Virus record (IMG/VR): IMGVR_UViG_3300009183_000151
Span: 1-42,691 of that record
Source: a virus
Length of the DNA: 42,691 bases
Reading direction: 5' to 3' (one strand)
Under the pieces are notes generated by a model, which was given only the letters and a program-made list of their open reading frames with translations, ran no database searches and was not told where the DNA came from. The position numbers and the translations under genes were made by a program. This document shows, piece by piece, positions 23,375 through 31,654 of the stretch (position 1 is its first letter; each line of letters opens with the position of its first letter).

Positions 23375-23592
23375 TTAAGTACGCATTGCATCTAATTCCA
23401 ATGAGCCTTGCTGGCATTGCTGGCTTGGCTCTTGGTTTTTGCTGGGGAAGATTTCACGGCTATCGTGAAGGAGCCGCAGACACCATTATTATGTTCGACA
23501 GCTTTGACCGAGAAACAAATAAAAATGATGTTCGACGATTCAAAGAAAACAAAAAAATCCTCGATATGTTCGCAGACCAAATTCCATATTGA
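23371..23592 (+). CDS. Small single-span membrane protein
   Basis: 73 residues from TTG 23371, which overlaps the previous stop as TTGA; ATG 23401 would shorten it by ten residues. Residues 3-25 are hydrophobic (YALHLIPMSLAGIAGLALGF) and form a likely signal anchor, followed by a charged helical tail. Could sit in the inner membrane with its tail in the cytoplasm. Function unknown. Confidence 0.55.
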   Translation: MIKYALHLIPMSLAGIAGLALGFCWGRFHGYREGAADTIIMFDSFDRETNKNDVRRFKENKKILDMFADQIPY

Positions 23593-23616
23593 AAACCCTG
23601 ATTAATTTGCTATAAT
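23589..23616 (+). promoter_or_regulatory. Sigma-70-like promoter of the Hel308-like helicase
   Basis: TTGAAA (23589-23594), 16 nt, TATAAT (23611-23616). It overlaps the stop codon of the preceding gene and lies 22 nt before the helicase ATG, with AAGAGG as ribosome site. Confidence 0.6.
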
Positions 23617-23638
23617 CAAAAAAAATCAAGAGGTCTTC

Positions 23639-25654
23639 ATGCCACCAATCATCAAAGTTTCTGATCAAGATGTTTGCGTAGCCACATTAGAATATCCATT
23701 CGCTAAATGGAAATTTGAAAAATTCAACCCTGTCCAAAGCAGGGTTATGGAATTTTATAACCAAGATTGCAACGCCCTTGTCGCCGCAAGAACGAGTGCT
23801 GGTAAAACAGTAGTGGCAGAGCAGTTCCTCGCTCAAGAAATCCGTGAAAGAGGAGGAAAAGGAATGTTCCTTGCCCCTCTCAGAGCCTTAGCTCGTGAAA
23901 AGGTAACAGACTGGACAAACCCAGAATATCACTTCTCTGATCAAAAAATAAGCATATGTACAGGCGACTTCAGACTCACAAAAGAAAGAGCAAAAGAACT
24001 TAATGAAGCTAATATTATCATTATGACAAGCGAAATGCTTAGTCATAGAAGCCGATGTCATACATCAGAACAAAGTAATTTTCTTAAAGAAGTAGGCACA
24101 CTCATCATCGATGAAAGCCATTTGCTCACAGTTAAAGGTCGAGGAGATCATCTTGAGGTTGGATTGATGAAATTCACACAAATCAATCCCAATTCCAGAC
24201 TCGTTCTTCTCTCTGCAACAATGCCAAATGTTGAAGAAATATCAGAATGGGTTAGCTATAGTCTAAATCAAAAGAACACTTATGTTCTGCGATCTGATTA
24301 TAGACCAGTACCTTTAACAGTTCACTATGAATCTTATGATGATGATATCAGGGGATATGATGCGTTAGAAAGAGAAAAAGTAAATAAAGCTTTGGACATC
24401 ATTGATTGGTACAAAGATGATAAATTTCTTGTTTTTTCTCACACCAAGAGAACCGGCGAATTGATGAAGAAGGAATTAAAGTCAGCAGGAATTGATTGTC
24501 AATTTCATAATGCTGATCTAGAATCCTCTGAAAGAGCAAAGGTTGAAGATAGATTCAAGAACGATCCCAAGTTTAGAGTAATTGTTGCAACAAGCACATT
24601 GGCTTGGGGCCTAAATATGCCCGCTCGTCGTGTCATCATTCTTGGAGTCCATCGTGGTGTCGATGAGGTTGAATCTCACGACATCCTTCAAATGATCGGT
24701 CGATCAGGAAGATATGGTATTGATCCAATGGGAGATGCCTATATTCTTGTTCCAGAAAGCAAAGTCAATAATTACAAATCAAAATATAGCAAATCAAATA
24801 GAATCGAGTCTCAACTTTTAGAAAATGTAGGCGGAAAGTACAAAACCCTTGCTTTCCACTTAGTAAGTGAAATTTCCTTTGGCGGAATTGAAACTACAGA
24901 TGATGTCAACAAATGGTTCAAAAGGTCTCTTGCTTTTTTCCAAAACAAGGCATTGAGCGATAATGTCATTGATTCAACATTGGAACTATTGAAAAAATGT
25001 GGGGCAATTGTAGAGGAAGATGGCAAGTGGAAAGCCAAAACTATTGGTAAAGTGGCCAGTATGTTCTACATGAGTCCATTTGATGTGAGCCACTTGTATT
25101 TCAACTTTTCTAAATTATTTGATTTGAATAAGCAAGATGATGATCACGCTTTGTCTCTTGCTATTGGCAATATTGATAGCCAAATGTCAAATATTGTAAA
25201 TAAATTAGAAAAGGAAGAAATGAGCCTTTACGCTAATAAGGCAAAAATGCAAAATGGTTTTCTTTTGGACGGAGCAATCAAGGCTGGTTATGCATATTAT
25301 TGTCTTTTGAGTGGAACCAATTCGCAGGCTTTAGCAAGTTTTCAAAGAGGCATTCAGCAAGATTTCAATAGATTGAGTCAGGTTTTGATTGCATTGGATA
25401 GTATGAGTGGTTATTGGAATAAGGCTGGATGGTTCAAGACATTGGAAGGGAGAATTGCTTATGGTGTTCCTGTACATTTAATTGATCTTTGCAAAATTGA
25501 AAATATTGGCAAGGTTCGTGCGAACAAGTTGTATGATGCTGGAGTTAAAACTGCCAAGGATATCGCATCATGCGATCCTCAGAAGTTGTCTAAGATTATC
25601 AACATGAAAATCGATGCAGTCAACAAGATGATCAAACAGGCTCAAGGTTTGTAA
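23639..25654 (+). CDS. Ski2/Hel308-like DExH helicase
   Basis: 671 residues. Superfamily 2 motifs in order: FNPVQSRV (Q-motif-like), AARTSAGKT (49-57), LAPLRALAREK, TSEMLSHRS, IIDESH (DESH 158-161), LLSATMP, then FSHTKRTGE, VATSTLAWGLNMPAR and QMIGRSGR. After a helical ratchet-like region it ends in a helix-hairpin-helix (ENIGKVRANKLYDAGVKTA) as in Hel308, which unwinds lagging-strand forks. Hel308 is chiefly archaeal and eukaryotic (HELQ). A DNA repair or fork-processing role is likely; RNA unwinding is the alternative. It has its own promoter and overlaps the convergent gene by 13 bp. Confidence 0.85.
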   Translation: MPPIIKVSDQDVCVATLEYPFAKWKFEKFNPVQSRVMEFYNQDCNALVAARTSAGKTVVAEQFLAQEIRERGGKGMFLAPLRALAREKVTDWTNPEYHFSDQKISICTGDFRLTKERAKELNEANIIIMTSEMLSHRSRCHTSEQSNFLKEVGTLIIDESHLLTVKGRGDHLEVGLMKFTQINPNSRLVLLSATMPNVEEISEWVSYSLNQKNTYVLRSDYRPVPLTVHYESYDDDIRGYDALEREKVNKALDIIDWYKDDKFLVFSHTKRTGELMKKELKSAGIDCQFHNADLESSERAKVEDRFKNDPKFRVIVATSTLAWGLNMPARRVIILGVHRGVDEVESHDILQMIGRSGRYGIDPMGDAYILVPESKVNNYKSKYSKSNRIESQLLENVGGKYKTLAFHLVSEISFGGIETTDDVNKWFKRSLAFFQNKALSDNVIDSTLELLKKCGAIVEEDGKWKAKTIGKVASMFYMSPFDVSHLYFNFSKLFDLNKQDDDHALSLAIGNIDSQMSNIVNKLEKEEMSLYANKAKMQNGFLLDGAIKAGYAYYCLLSGTNSQALASFQRGIQQDFNRLSQVLIALDSMSGYWNKAGWFKTLEGRIAYGVPVHLIDLCKIENIGKVRANKLYDAGVKTAKDIASCDPQKLSKIINMKIDAVNKMIKQAQGL

Positions 25655-27189
25655 TGTACTTTCTTTATTCTCGAAAGGACTTGCTTTTCTAGCATTCTTC
25701 TGCGAAATGTAGGTGAAATTTTTTCATTGTTAGTGCATGCTGCTTGCATGATTTTTGAAAATAAATTTCTACCTTGACAATTCCCAGAATTACGCAATGT
25801 CATATACATGTTGATTTCATCTGTGTTATACCAATAATTTTCTAATACAAAAGGAATAGTTTTTGCTTCATAAACAATTCCTAAGTATGTAAATTCTGGT
25901 ATTACAAGTGGAAGTATTAAAACATAATCGTAAATAATGTCAGATTGTTGTATTCCTTCTACTTGATGGTGGCCAAAATGAGCTTGTATAGTTCCATTTT
26001 TTCTTACAACAACTATACAACTTACAAAAAAAAGTTCTTCTGTAGTAATAAATGAATTGGAATTTATGTATTTTCTGTCTCCAATATATCCAAGCCAAAC
26101 CTCAGGGTTAACCAAACCACCTTTAACAACGCTGCTATCAATAGAAAAAATCCAATAATCACTAAATGCTTCCAAAGTATTACAAGGTTGTCCATTCGCA
26201 AAAGAATAAAAATAATTGTTATAATATCCGCCTTTATCTATTTTACGAACACCTGTTTCTTCCATTGTTCCTTTTTCTGAGCCCGGAAGAGGTGGTCCAG
26301 TGTAAAAGTTTGGGTTGACTGCTAAATAACTTGTCATTTTAATTCTATATGTTCCACCTTTTGCGGCTGTAACACCTAAAATCATAATATATGAATAATA
26401 ATAATATCCACCATAATAATAATTATAATAATCAACATTAAGAACAAAACTTTGAAGAGCATAAGATGGCATATAACCAAAAAATTCACCTTGATACCAT
26501 ATATAGTATTCATTAGCAGCGCCACCATAATAAGGATATGCTTCATTTCCTGTGGCGCAACAAATATCTTCGTAGAATGATTGGTATATGTAAGAAAAAT
26601 TGCTAAAAGTCAAATAATAATAAGAAGAACTAAAAAGAATACCTCCAGATGTTTCTACATCTGTATAAGGATCTATTTCTCCATCTTTCCAACAAATTCC
26701 ATAATAACAAAAAGGATATTGACCATTTGGCCCTTCTCTTACCCAAGTCATTTGGTCTACCGCAATAGAACTAGTTGCACATTGCCATCTTTTATTGTCG
26801 CTTAGGGGTGGATATCTATTTGATTGCAGTAAACCCCCACTTATGCTACCATCTTCATATCGGACAACACTTCCTGCAATATAACCAGTTGTTTTGGCAG
26901 GATTTGCATCTTGAGCGCATGGCGAACAACATGTAGTTCTTGACCAAAGTGTTTGATTCTGATAAATTGGTGTTACAGTTTGGTCAATTCTTTCATCACA
27001 TGGACAAAAAGCTGGTTGAGGTCCATAATTTGTATTGATATCATTAGTACGCAAACCTTTTATACCAGCAGGATTTATGTCATAAAAAACACCCTGATTG
27101 CCTTGGCCATCAATATAAGTTTTTTGAAAATCTAAATTAAAATATTGAACAATCAGAAGTGATACACTATAAGGAGATTCACAGGCCAT
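25642..27189 (-). CDS. Large tyrosine-rich, probably virion surface protein
   Basis: 515 residues. Unusual composition: very rich in Tyr, Gly, Asn and Ser, with runs such as YYNYYYGGYYYYSYI, and beta-strand-like alternation throughout. Cys pairs cluster early (CPCDE, CCSPC, ICCATG), suggesting disulfides or metal. The last 40 residues are basic and helical (PTFRRRMLEKQVLSRIKK). No signal peptide. Composition suits a receptor-binding or head-decoration protein, but no family is recognised. It starts at the base after the stop of the Cys-containing gene (TAA-ATG), forming an operon with it. Confidence 0.7.
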   Translation of the reverse strand: MACESPYSVSLLIVQYFNLDFQKTYIDGQGNQGVFYDINPAGIKGLRTNDINTNYGPQPAFCPCDERIDQTVTPIYQNQTLWSRTTCCSPCAQDANPAKTTGYIAGSVVRYEDGSISGGLLQSNRYPPLSDNKRWQCATSSIAVDQMTWVREGPNGQYPFCYYGICWKDGEIDPYTDVETSGGILFSSSYYYLTFSNFSYIYQSFYEDICCATGNEAYPYYGGAANEYYIWYQGEFFGYMPSYALQSFVLNVDYYNYYYGGYYYYSYIMILGVTAAKGGTYRIKMTSYLAVNPNFYTGPPLPGSEKGTMEETGVRKIDKGGYYNNYFYSFANGQPCNTLEAFSDYWIFSIDSSVVKGGLVNPEVWLGYIGDRKYINSNSFITTEELFFVSCIVVVRKNGTIQAHFGHHQVEGIQQSDIIYDYVLILPLVIPEFTYLGIVYEAKTIPFVLENYWYNTDEINMYMTLRNSGNCQGRNLFSKIMQAACTNNEKISPTFRRRMLEKQVLSRIKKVHYKP

Positions 27190-27459
27190 TTATTTCCTTT
27201 CTTGTCCGAAAAATTCGGTTGGGTATTCGACTTTTACAATTCCATTTCCATCGATTTTATTTCCATTTTCATCTTCTACCCACCATCTAACTTGATTGAC
27301 GGGTATATTTAGTTCATCGAGATGGCATTTGTCACGGGTGAGGACAGGCATGTGATATTCTTGTCCTTCAATTAAGACTGCAACTTTACATTCTTTTTTT
27401 TCATTGTTGTAAAGGAGGCAGTTTCCGCAAATTTTCTCTATTTCTTTTTTCTTGGCCAT
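27190..27459 (-). CDS. Small protein with Cys cluster
   Basis: 89 residues. ICGNCLLYNNEKKEC has a C-x-x-C plus a third Cys, and DKCHL gives a fourth Cys with His, a likely zinc site; the rest is beta-rich (QVRWWVEDENGNKIDG). Directly coupled to the large Tyr-rich gene (stop TAA then ATG). Could be its chaperone or partner. Divergent from the dNMP kinase gene. Confidence 0.6.
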   Translation of the reverse strand: MAKKKEIEKICGNCLLYNNEKKECKVAVLIEGQEYHMPVLTRDKCHLDELNIPVNQVRWWVEDENGNKIDGNGIVKVEYPTEFFGQERK

Positions 27460-27480
27460 CGTGTAAACTCCATTTATAAT
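27452..27480 (+). promoter_or_regulatory. Sigma-70-like promoter of dNMP kinase
   Basis: TTGGCC (27452-27457), 17 nt, TATAAT (27475-27480), ending 20 nt before the ATG. The -35 lies inside the first codons of the divergent gene. Confidence 0.4.
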
Positions 27481-27499
27481 TTATTATAGGGAGAATGCT

Positions 27500-28147
27500 A
27501 TGAAAGTTATTGGATGTACATCGCAACTTGCCATGGGAAAAGACACTTTTTGTGACTATCTGGCAATAAAACTCAATCAATATGACATAAAGTGGACTAG
27601 GGGAGCATTTGCCAATGCTGTCAAAGAAACATTTTGCAATGCTTTTGGGGTTGACCGTGATTTTATAGAAAAATGGAAAAGAATTCCAGAAAATCCTCCC
27701 GGTTTCCTTATGCCAATTCGTCAATGTCTTCAATTTATTGGAGATGGATATCGTAAAATTCGTGATGAAATTTGGATTGAAATTGCTTTAAGGGATAATG
27801 GTCAAAACCTTATCATTAGTGATGGAAGATATTTCAATGAAGCCAAGAGAATCAAGGAAAAAGATGGAATTATGTTTTTGATTTATAGGCCGGGTTATTT
27901 GAATAATGATCCTAATCCTAGTGAATCGCAGATAAGACCTTTGTTGGATTGGGCGAAAAATAATTTGAATGAAGGTCCAATTGACCATCAACAAATCCTA
28001 ATGCATCATCATGTTTCGACACCTTCAGAATTGATGTATTTTGATTATTATTTAGTCAATGATGGTTCTATAGAGGATTTTTATGAAAAGATTCAAGAGA
28101 AAGTAGTTCCATATATTTTGCAGACTAAAATGTATCAAAAAAAATGA
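27500..28147 (+). CDS. Deoxynucleoside monophosphate kinase (T4 gp1-like)
   Basis: 215 residues. Phosphorylates dNMPs to dNDPs for DNA synthesis. The P-loop is GCTSQLAMGKDTF (Gly5-Thr16), close to the G-x7-GKDT form of this family; RQCLQFIGDGYRK and ISDGRYFNEAKRIKEKDG match the substrate and LID regions. GGGAG upstream fits ATG 27500. It overlaps the SET-domain gene by 4 bp (ATGA). Works with dCMP deaminase and ThyX encoded elsewhere in the window. Confidence 0.82.
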   Translation: MKVIGCTSQLAMGKDTFCDYLAIKLNQYDIKWTRGAFANAVKETFCNAFGVDRDFIEKWKRIPENPPGFLMPIRQCLQFIGDGYRKIRDEIWIEIALRDNGQNLIISDGRYFNEAKRIKEKDGIMFLIYRPGYLNNDPNPSESQIRPLLDWAKNNLNEGPIDHQQILMHHHVSTPSELMYFDYYLVNDGSIEDFYEKIQEKVVPYILQTKMYQKK

Positions 28148-28617
28148 TTGTATTTGAAGAAAAAGATGATCGTTTTTACATTTCGGCATCAAAAATAGTT
28201 GGTGCTGGAAGGGGTGTATTTGCTGCCAGAGATATTTTGGCAGGAGAATATATGCCTATTACTGGAGTTTTGGTTGAGAGAGGTTCTGAGTCTGACAGAA
28301 CAACATGTTTTTTGGATCGTTACAAGTTTGCTTCTGAAATCAAGGTTGAAAACAACAAGATTGAATTGGGTAATTATTTAATTTGTCCATTGGGATATGG
28401 AGCTTTGGTGAATCACACTAACAGCAGAAGGAAGCAAAATGTTGAGATAAGGTATGTTGATGAGAGTTTGTTTGGAAGCAAGGCTGTTTATTGGTTTATA
28501 AGGGATGTTTTCAGGTTTGAGGAGATATTGGGCAATTATGGTCCTTGTGGACATAGCCTTGAGAATACCAAAAACAATCCAGTTAAGTTGTTTAGGCCAT
28601 TTTTGAAAAAAAAATAG
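28144..28617 (+). CDS. SET-domain protein (putative lysine methyltransferase)
   Basis: 157 residues, nearly the whole protein being a SET domain: GAGRGVFAARDILAGEYM at the N-terminus, GYGALVNHTNSRRKQNVEI (the NH[ST] pseudoknot strand) and RDVFRFEEILGNYG (the E-E-[LI]-x-x-x-Y-G closing motif, with a catalytic-type Tyr). SET enzymes transfer methyl from SAM to protein lysines. In a phage, virion, host or histone-like proteins could be targets. No post-SET Cys cluster is present. Coupled to dNMP kinase (ATGA). Confidence 0.75.
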   Translation: MIVFEEKDDRFYISASKIVGAGRGVFAARDILAGEYMPITGVLVERGSESDRTTCFLDRYKFASEIKVENNKIELGNYLICPLGYGALVNHTNSRRKQNVEIRYVDESLFGSKAVYWFIRDVFRFEEILGNYGPCGHSLENTKNNPVKLFRPFLKKK

Positions 28618-28875
28618 TTAGGATTTATATCTTGAGAATTTTTGTACTGTTTCGTAACCATGTTGGCCTTGGATAATTGCTCCTAGTTGTGGATGAGCGC
28701 CTTGTAGCCATCTGATGCCAAATTCTCTTTCTTGGCATTGGTGAACGATATGTTCGTCTAGTATTTTTATTGAACTATATTTTTCAATCTTTGTTTGAGC
28801 TTTCCCATCCCGACTTCCGTCAATACCATAAATCCTAATCCTCTCTGCTGGCAATACTGGTTGCATGCTGTCCAT
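28618..28875 (-). CDS. Small protein overlapping the nuclease gene, or its -1 frame extension
   Basis: The frame runs from ATG 28875 (or ATG 28866) to 28618, giving 85 residues. The first third lies inside the nuclease gene in another frame and seems unlikely as free coding; the part after 28767 (HIVHQCQEREFGIRW, HPQLGAIIQGQHGYE) looks like real protein. Either a small gene with an internal start, or a -1 frameshift product of the nuclease. No slippery heptamer of the classical type is seen at the join. Confidence 0.4.
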   Translation of the reverse strand: MDSMQPVLPAERIRIYGIDGSRDGKAQTKIEKYSSIKILDEHIVHQCQEREFGIRWLQGAHPQLGAIIQGQHGYETVQKFSRYKS

Positions 28876-29438
28876 TTCGCATTATTCCTTGGCAATGTTG
28901 TTTGGTTTGCCGGTTTGATTTCCCAAATTTCGATTCTTCCGTCATCGAATGCAACCTTTAGATCAGGGTTGTATTCATGAATGTTTCCTTCAAATGTATA
29001 TTGGACCTTAAGTGGTTCTACTTCGTATCCAATAACTTCTGGCATTGCTTCCAAGCATTCGTAGACATCGCATTCCATTCCTGATCGATAGTGCATTTCC
29101 TTGCCTCCGTTTTTGTTGGATATCATGTATCCTTCACGGAACTTGGGCTTGCGTTTTTTCAGACCTCCGCCCTTGGCTGACTGGTCTTTCCATATAATAG
29201 CCTTCATCTGTCCGATTTTCGGCGTAATTTTTTCATGCGGATGCTTTGTTTTGTAGTGTGTTCGTACACAACGAACGGGAGCGCCACAACGAGCAAGAGG
29301 ACATAGAACATAATCTCTGCCTTCTTCGTGAGATTCGATAATATGATTTTTATAGTTTTCAAAATCATCATGTCCCACCCCGCACACAAAGCATGTGTAG
29401 ATTCTTTTCCCGTTATCTTTTGGAAATGGAAGTGTCAT
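28767..29438 (-). CDS. Zinc-finger plus TnsA-like endonuclease
   Basis: 223 residues from ATG 29438, which overlaps the preceding stop as ATGA. Two zinc-finger-like units open it: YTCFVCGVGHDDFENYKNHIIESH and CPLARCGAPVRCVRTHYKTKH. The second half is a PD-(D/E)xK nuclease of TnsA type: RSGMECDVYECLEAMPEVIGYEVEPL, YNPDLKVAFDDG with the catalytic Asp, IEIWEIKPAN with E-x-K, and RGLGFMVLTEVGM. TnsA cuts transposon ends, but phage relatives work alone in DNA processing. A homing-type, recombination or packaging-linked role is possible. Part of a minus-strand operon with the nucleotidyltransferase. Confidence 0.68.
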   Translation of the reverse strand: MTLPFPKDNGKRIYTCFVCGVGHDDFENYKNHIIESHEEGRDYVLCPLARCGAPVRCVRTHYKTKHPHEKITPKIGQMKAIIWKDQSAKGGGLKKRKPKFREGYMISNKNGGKEMHYRSGMECDVYECLEAMPEVIGYEVEPLKVQYTFEGNIHEYNPDLKVAFDDGRIEIWEIKPANQTTLPRNNAKWTACNQYCQQRGLGFMVLTEVGMGKLKQRLKNIVQ

Positions 29439-30100
29439 TTTTCTTTTCTTCTTTCTTTCCATCTTTCAAAGTCATGGGGATAATCGAAGTCTTCAGTCCA
29501 ATCGTCGATGTGTGCTATGTTCGGATAATTTTTTAATTCTTCTATATCAGTGCATCCTTCTATGTCATTGATCTCTTTATTTGCGAGTTTGGCCATGAGG
29601 CGATAATTTGACAGTCTCATGATTTGTTTTTCAATAATTTCATCAATATAATTTGATATTATTTTGTTCATATTTTTTTTGAAAGACAATGCGAATGTTT
29701 CCTTATATTCGCATCCTGTGAAGCTTGATGGTGACAATCTGGCAACCCATCTCCAATCTAATTCGTGATTGAAAGTGAGATCAATTGCTTTATCGGTGTA
29801 GTAGGCATCTCCTGCCATGAGAATAGTTTCGCTTTCATTTGACCAAAGAAATTCTGATGATTTGAAGATTGAACAATCTTTCCATTTTGGGTCTTGATGT
29901 GGTATTAGTAAATTGCATCCTTCAATTTTATATTTTTCATCAGATCCGACTATGTGGATGTCGTTGGTATATTTTTTAACTTGGCGAACAATTCTTTCGA
30001 TTAAAATTTCGCCTTCTATTTCGATGAAATGTTTTTTAACGCAGAGATAATTTTCCCATCTCTTTCCATCTCCTCCAGCTTGTATTATGATTCTTTTCAT
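29435..30100 (-). CDS. Sugar nucleotidyltransferase-like protein
   Basis: 221 residues. The start RIIIQAGGDGKRWENY is the nucleotide loop of the MobA/GlmU/RfbA-type fold, followed by KKHFIEIEGEILIERIV with its conserved Lys, and TILMAGDAYYTDKAI where the metal Asp of these enzymes sits. It would load a sugar phosphate onto a nucleotide or act as a related transferase. It overlaps genes on both sides by 4 bp. Together with HldE-like (32661) and Glf it points to phage-made activated sugars. Confidence 0.68.
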   Translation of the reverse strand: MKRIIIQAGGDGKRWENYLCVKKHFIEIEGEILIERIVRQVKKYTNDIHIVGSDEKYKIEGCNLLIPHQDPKWKDCSIFKSSEFLWSNESETILMAGDAYYTDKAIDLTFNHELDWRWVARLSPSSFTGCEYKETFALSFKKNMNKIISNYIDEIIEKQIMRLSNYRLMAKLANKEINDIEGCTDIEELKNYPNIAHIDDWTEDFDYPHDFERWKERRKEK

Positions 30101-30498
30101 TTTTTCTTTGATTTCTTTTTGGCAAATTTCATGATGTTATCGATTGCATCTTCCCTGCTGCAAACATTGATTTTTGGTAAATCTCTGATGCTGAATACTG
30201 ATTCTGTTGAGTTTTCAGGATCATCATTGATTATTTTGGCTAAATTAATTGCTGGGAATCTTGCTTCTTGTCTGAATCCGGGCATCATTGGATCATCTTC
30301 TGTGTCTGTTTTGAGTTTTGCAAAGATGACTCTGCTATCTTCGGGCGCACCAAAGTAGTCATCTCCTTTTTTGAAGAATAGAATTAGTTCATGTTTATCA
30401 AAGATATTGTTGATTGAGTCAATATTTTCCTTGATTTTAAGTTGGTTATCCCAACGATCAAGCAAATCACGAAAAGATGAAAAACAGGGAGATTGCAT
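30097..30498 (-). CDS. Unknown protein
   Basis: 133 residues. Charged, with a hydrophobic strand ELILFFKKGDDYFGAPEDS, a Pro-rich turn DPMMPGFRQEARFP, and a Lys-rich end (KFAKKKSKKK). First gene of a minus-strand operon with the nucleotidyltransferase and nuclease. No family recognised. Confidence 0.55.
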   Translation of the reverse strand: MQSPCFSSFRDLLDRWDNQLKIKENIDSINNIFDKHELILFFKKGDDYFGAPEDSRVIFAKLKTDTEDDPMMPGFRQEARFPAINLAKIINDDPENSTESVFSIRDLPKINVCSREDAIDNIMKFAKKKSKKK

Positions 30499-30539
30499 TT
30501 TTTATTCTCCATATATCATTACAAAACATATATAGGTTT

Positions 30540-30968
30540 ATGGAACACAGTTTAAGTGGATTTAGAAAATTCTTGGAGGAAACAGATTCCCCAGAGAAAG
30601 GCAAGAAGCAAGACTATTGGGATAGTCTTGAGGACGAAGAGGGTATTTCTTTTCCAATGTTGAAGAAATCTTTTACTGTTGAGCCATGGGTTTCTTCTCA
30701 TTTTGCTCTTGGCCCACAGGGGAAAGAAACATGGCATAAGTTACAGCCTTGGAAAATTGTTAAGGGATCAATGAGTCCTGCTGGCGCTGACATCAGGATG
30801 GTTAACACAGGTACTGAAAAAACATATCTTCAAGGAAATAGGCCTGATAAAGGTCCAAAAATTAGAAAAAGATATTTTATGAAAAGGCCAGACTTGCAGA
30901 ATTTTCAGACAGGTGGATGGCAACCTGCAATTCAAGGTGGAGGCGGTGGCGGTGGCCCACCTATGTGA
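30540..30968 (+). CDS. Small protein with capsid-targeting-like N-terminus and Gly-rich end
   Basis: 142 residues from ATG 30540; an upstream in-frame start would overlap the divergent gene. MEHSLSGFRKFLEE carries the recurring N-terminal motif with L-E-E as possible prohead-protease site. The middle is basic and aromatic (FTVEPWVSSHFALGPQG, KIRKRYFMKRPDL) and the C-terminus is a Gly run GGGGGGGPPM. Coupled to the next small gene (TGATG), which has the same motif. Candidate internal head protein with DNA-binding character. Confidence 0.6.
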   Translation: MEHSLSGFRKFLEETDSPEKGKKQDYWDSLEDEEGISFPMLKKSFTVEPWVSSHFALGPQGKETWHKLQPWKIVKGSMSPAGADIRMVNTGTEKTYLQGNRPDKGPKIRKRYFMKRPDLQNFQTGGWQPAIQGGGGGGGPPM

Positions 30969-31144
30969 TGATGAAAAATTTATCTTTCAGAGAATGGCTT
31001 AAACTTACAGAAGTTGGAACAAGTACAGCTAGTGTGGCAACATTTGCGATGCCTTTATTTGGAGGTCCATTCGCAAGACAATATCCAGAAATAATTGGCG
31101 GCAGAGAAGTTAAGCGCAAAAAGAAAAGCAAAAAACACTCATGA
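30968..31144 (+). CDS. Tiny basic protein with capsid-targeting-like N-terminus
   Basis: 58 residues from ATG 30968 (ATG 30971 is the alternative), overlapping the previous stop. KNLSFREWLKLTE has the shared motif with L-T-E as possible cleavage site. What would remain after cleavage is VGTSTASVATFAMPLFGG followed by a Lys/Arg-rich tail (VKRKKKSKKHS), typical of a small DNA-neutralising internal protein. Function inferred only from this. Confidence 0.6.
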   Translation: MMKNLSFREWLKLTEVGTSTASVATFAMPLFGGPFARQYPEIIGGREVKRKKKSKKHS

Positions 31145-31234
31145 CTTTTGGTGACAAAACAATTAATTAAGAAGCCTTTTAAGCATACATACTATGGCTG
31201 GATGGAATTCAGCTAGTTCCTATCAAGGAGGTAT

Positions 31235-31573
31235 ATGGAATGGTGGTTTTTGCTTTTAGCAGGCATGGTTTATTTTTCTTATGCATATATTGCTTTTAGT
31301 GAACATTTCAATAAAAATAGTTACACTTATTTTTCACTTTGCATGTTAATAGGTGTTTTCTATAATCTTCTTTGGTATTGGTCAACAAGAATAACAAAAG
31401 ATAAGGAAGACTTTTTTGTTTTGGTACTAATGTGGGATGTTGTCTATATGGCAGTATTCTACTTTGTACCTGTTTTTTTATTTGATGTTAAGGTGGATAA
31501 GTGGGGAATCATAGGAATGATTACTATGGTTATTGGCATTTTTATCATGAAAATTGGTCATCATTCTGGTTGA
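31235..31573 (+). CDS. Four-span membrane protein
   Basis: 112 residues with AAGGAGG before ATG 31235. Four hydrophobic segments, about residues 3-21, 30-50, 59-83 and 89-107, separated by short charged loops. Size and topology recall small multidrug-resistance or half-size EamA-type transporters, but the membrane Glu of that family is not in its usual place. Possibly alters the host inner membrane. Function unknown. Confidence 0.6.
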   Translation: MEWWFLLLAGMVYFSYAYIAFSEHFNKNSYTYFSLCMLIGVFYNLLWYWSTRITKDKEDFFVLVLMWDVVYMAVFYFVPVFLFDVKVDKWGIIGMITMVIGIFIMKIGHHSG

Positions 31574-31582
31574 TTTTTTGCA

Positions 31583-31612
31583 TTGAATTTTGATTGTTTG
31601 GTGTGTTATAAT
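31583..31612 (+). promoter_or_regulatory. Sigma-70-like promoter of thyX
   Basis: TTGAAT (31583-31588), 18 nt, TATAAT (31607-31612), 43 nt before the thyX ATG and just after the stop of the membrane protein gene. Confidence 0.5.
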
Positions 31613-31654
31613 CACTTGGATTGTGGAACAAAATAATCGCAAGGTGATGAGATC

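Noticed and set aside
31194-31259. 21-codon leader frame before the membrane protein
   Set aside because: No ribosome site and it overlaps the real AAGGAGG site and start of the gene at 31235; treated as chance.
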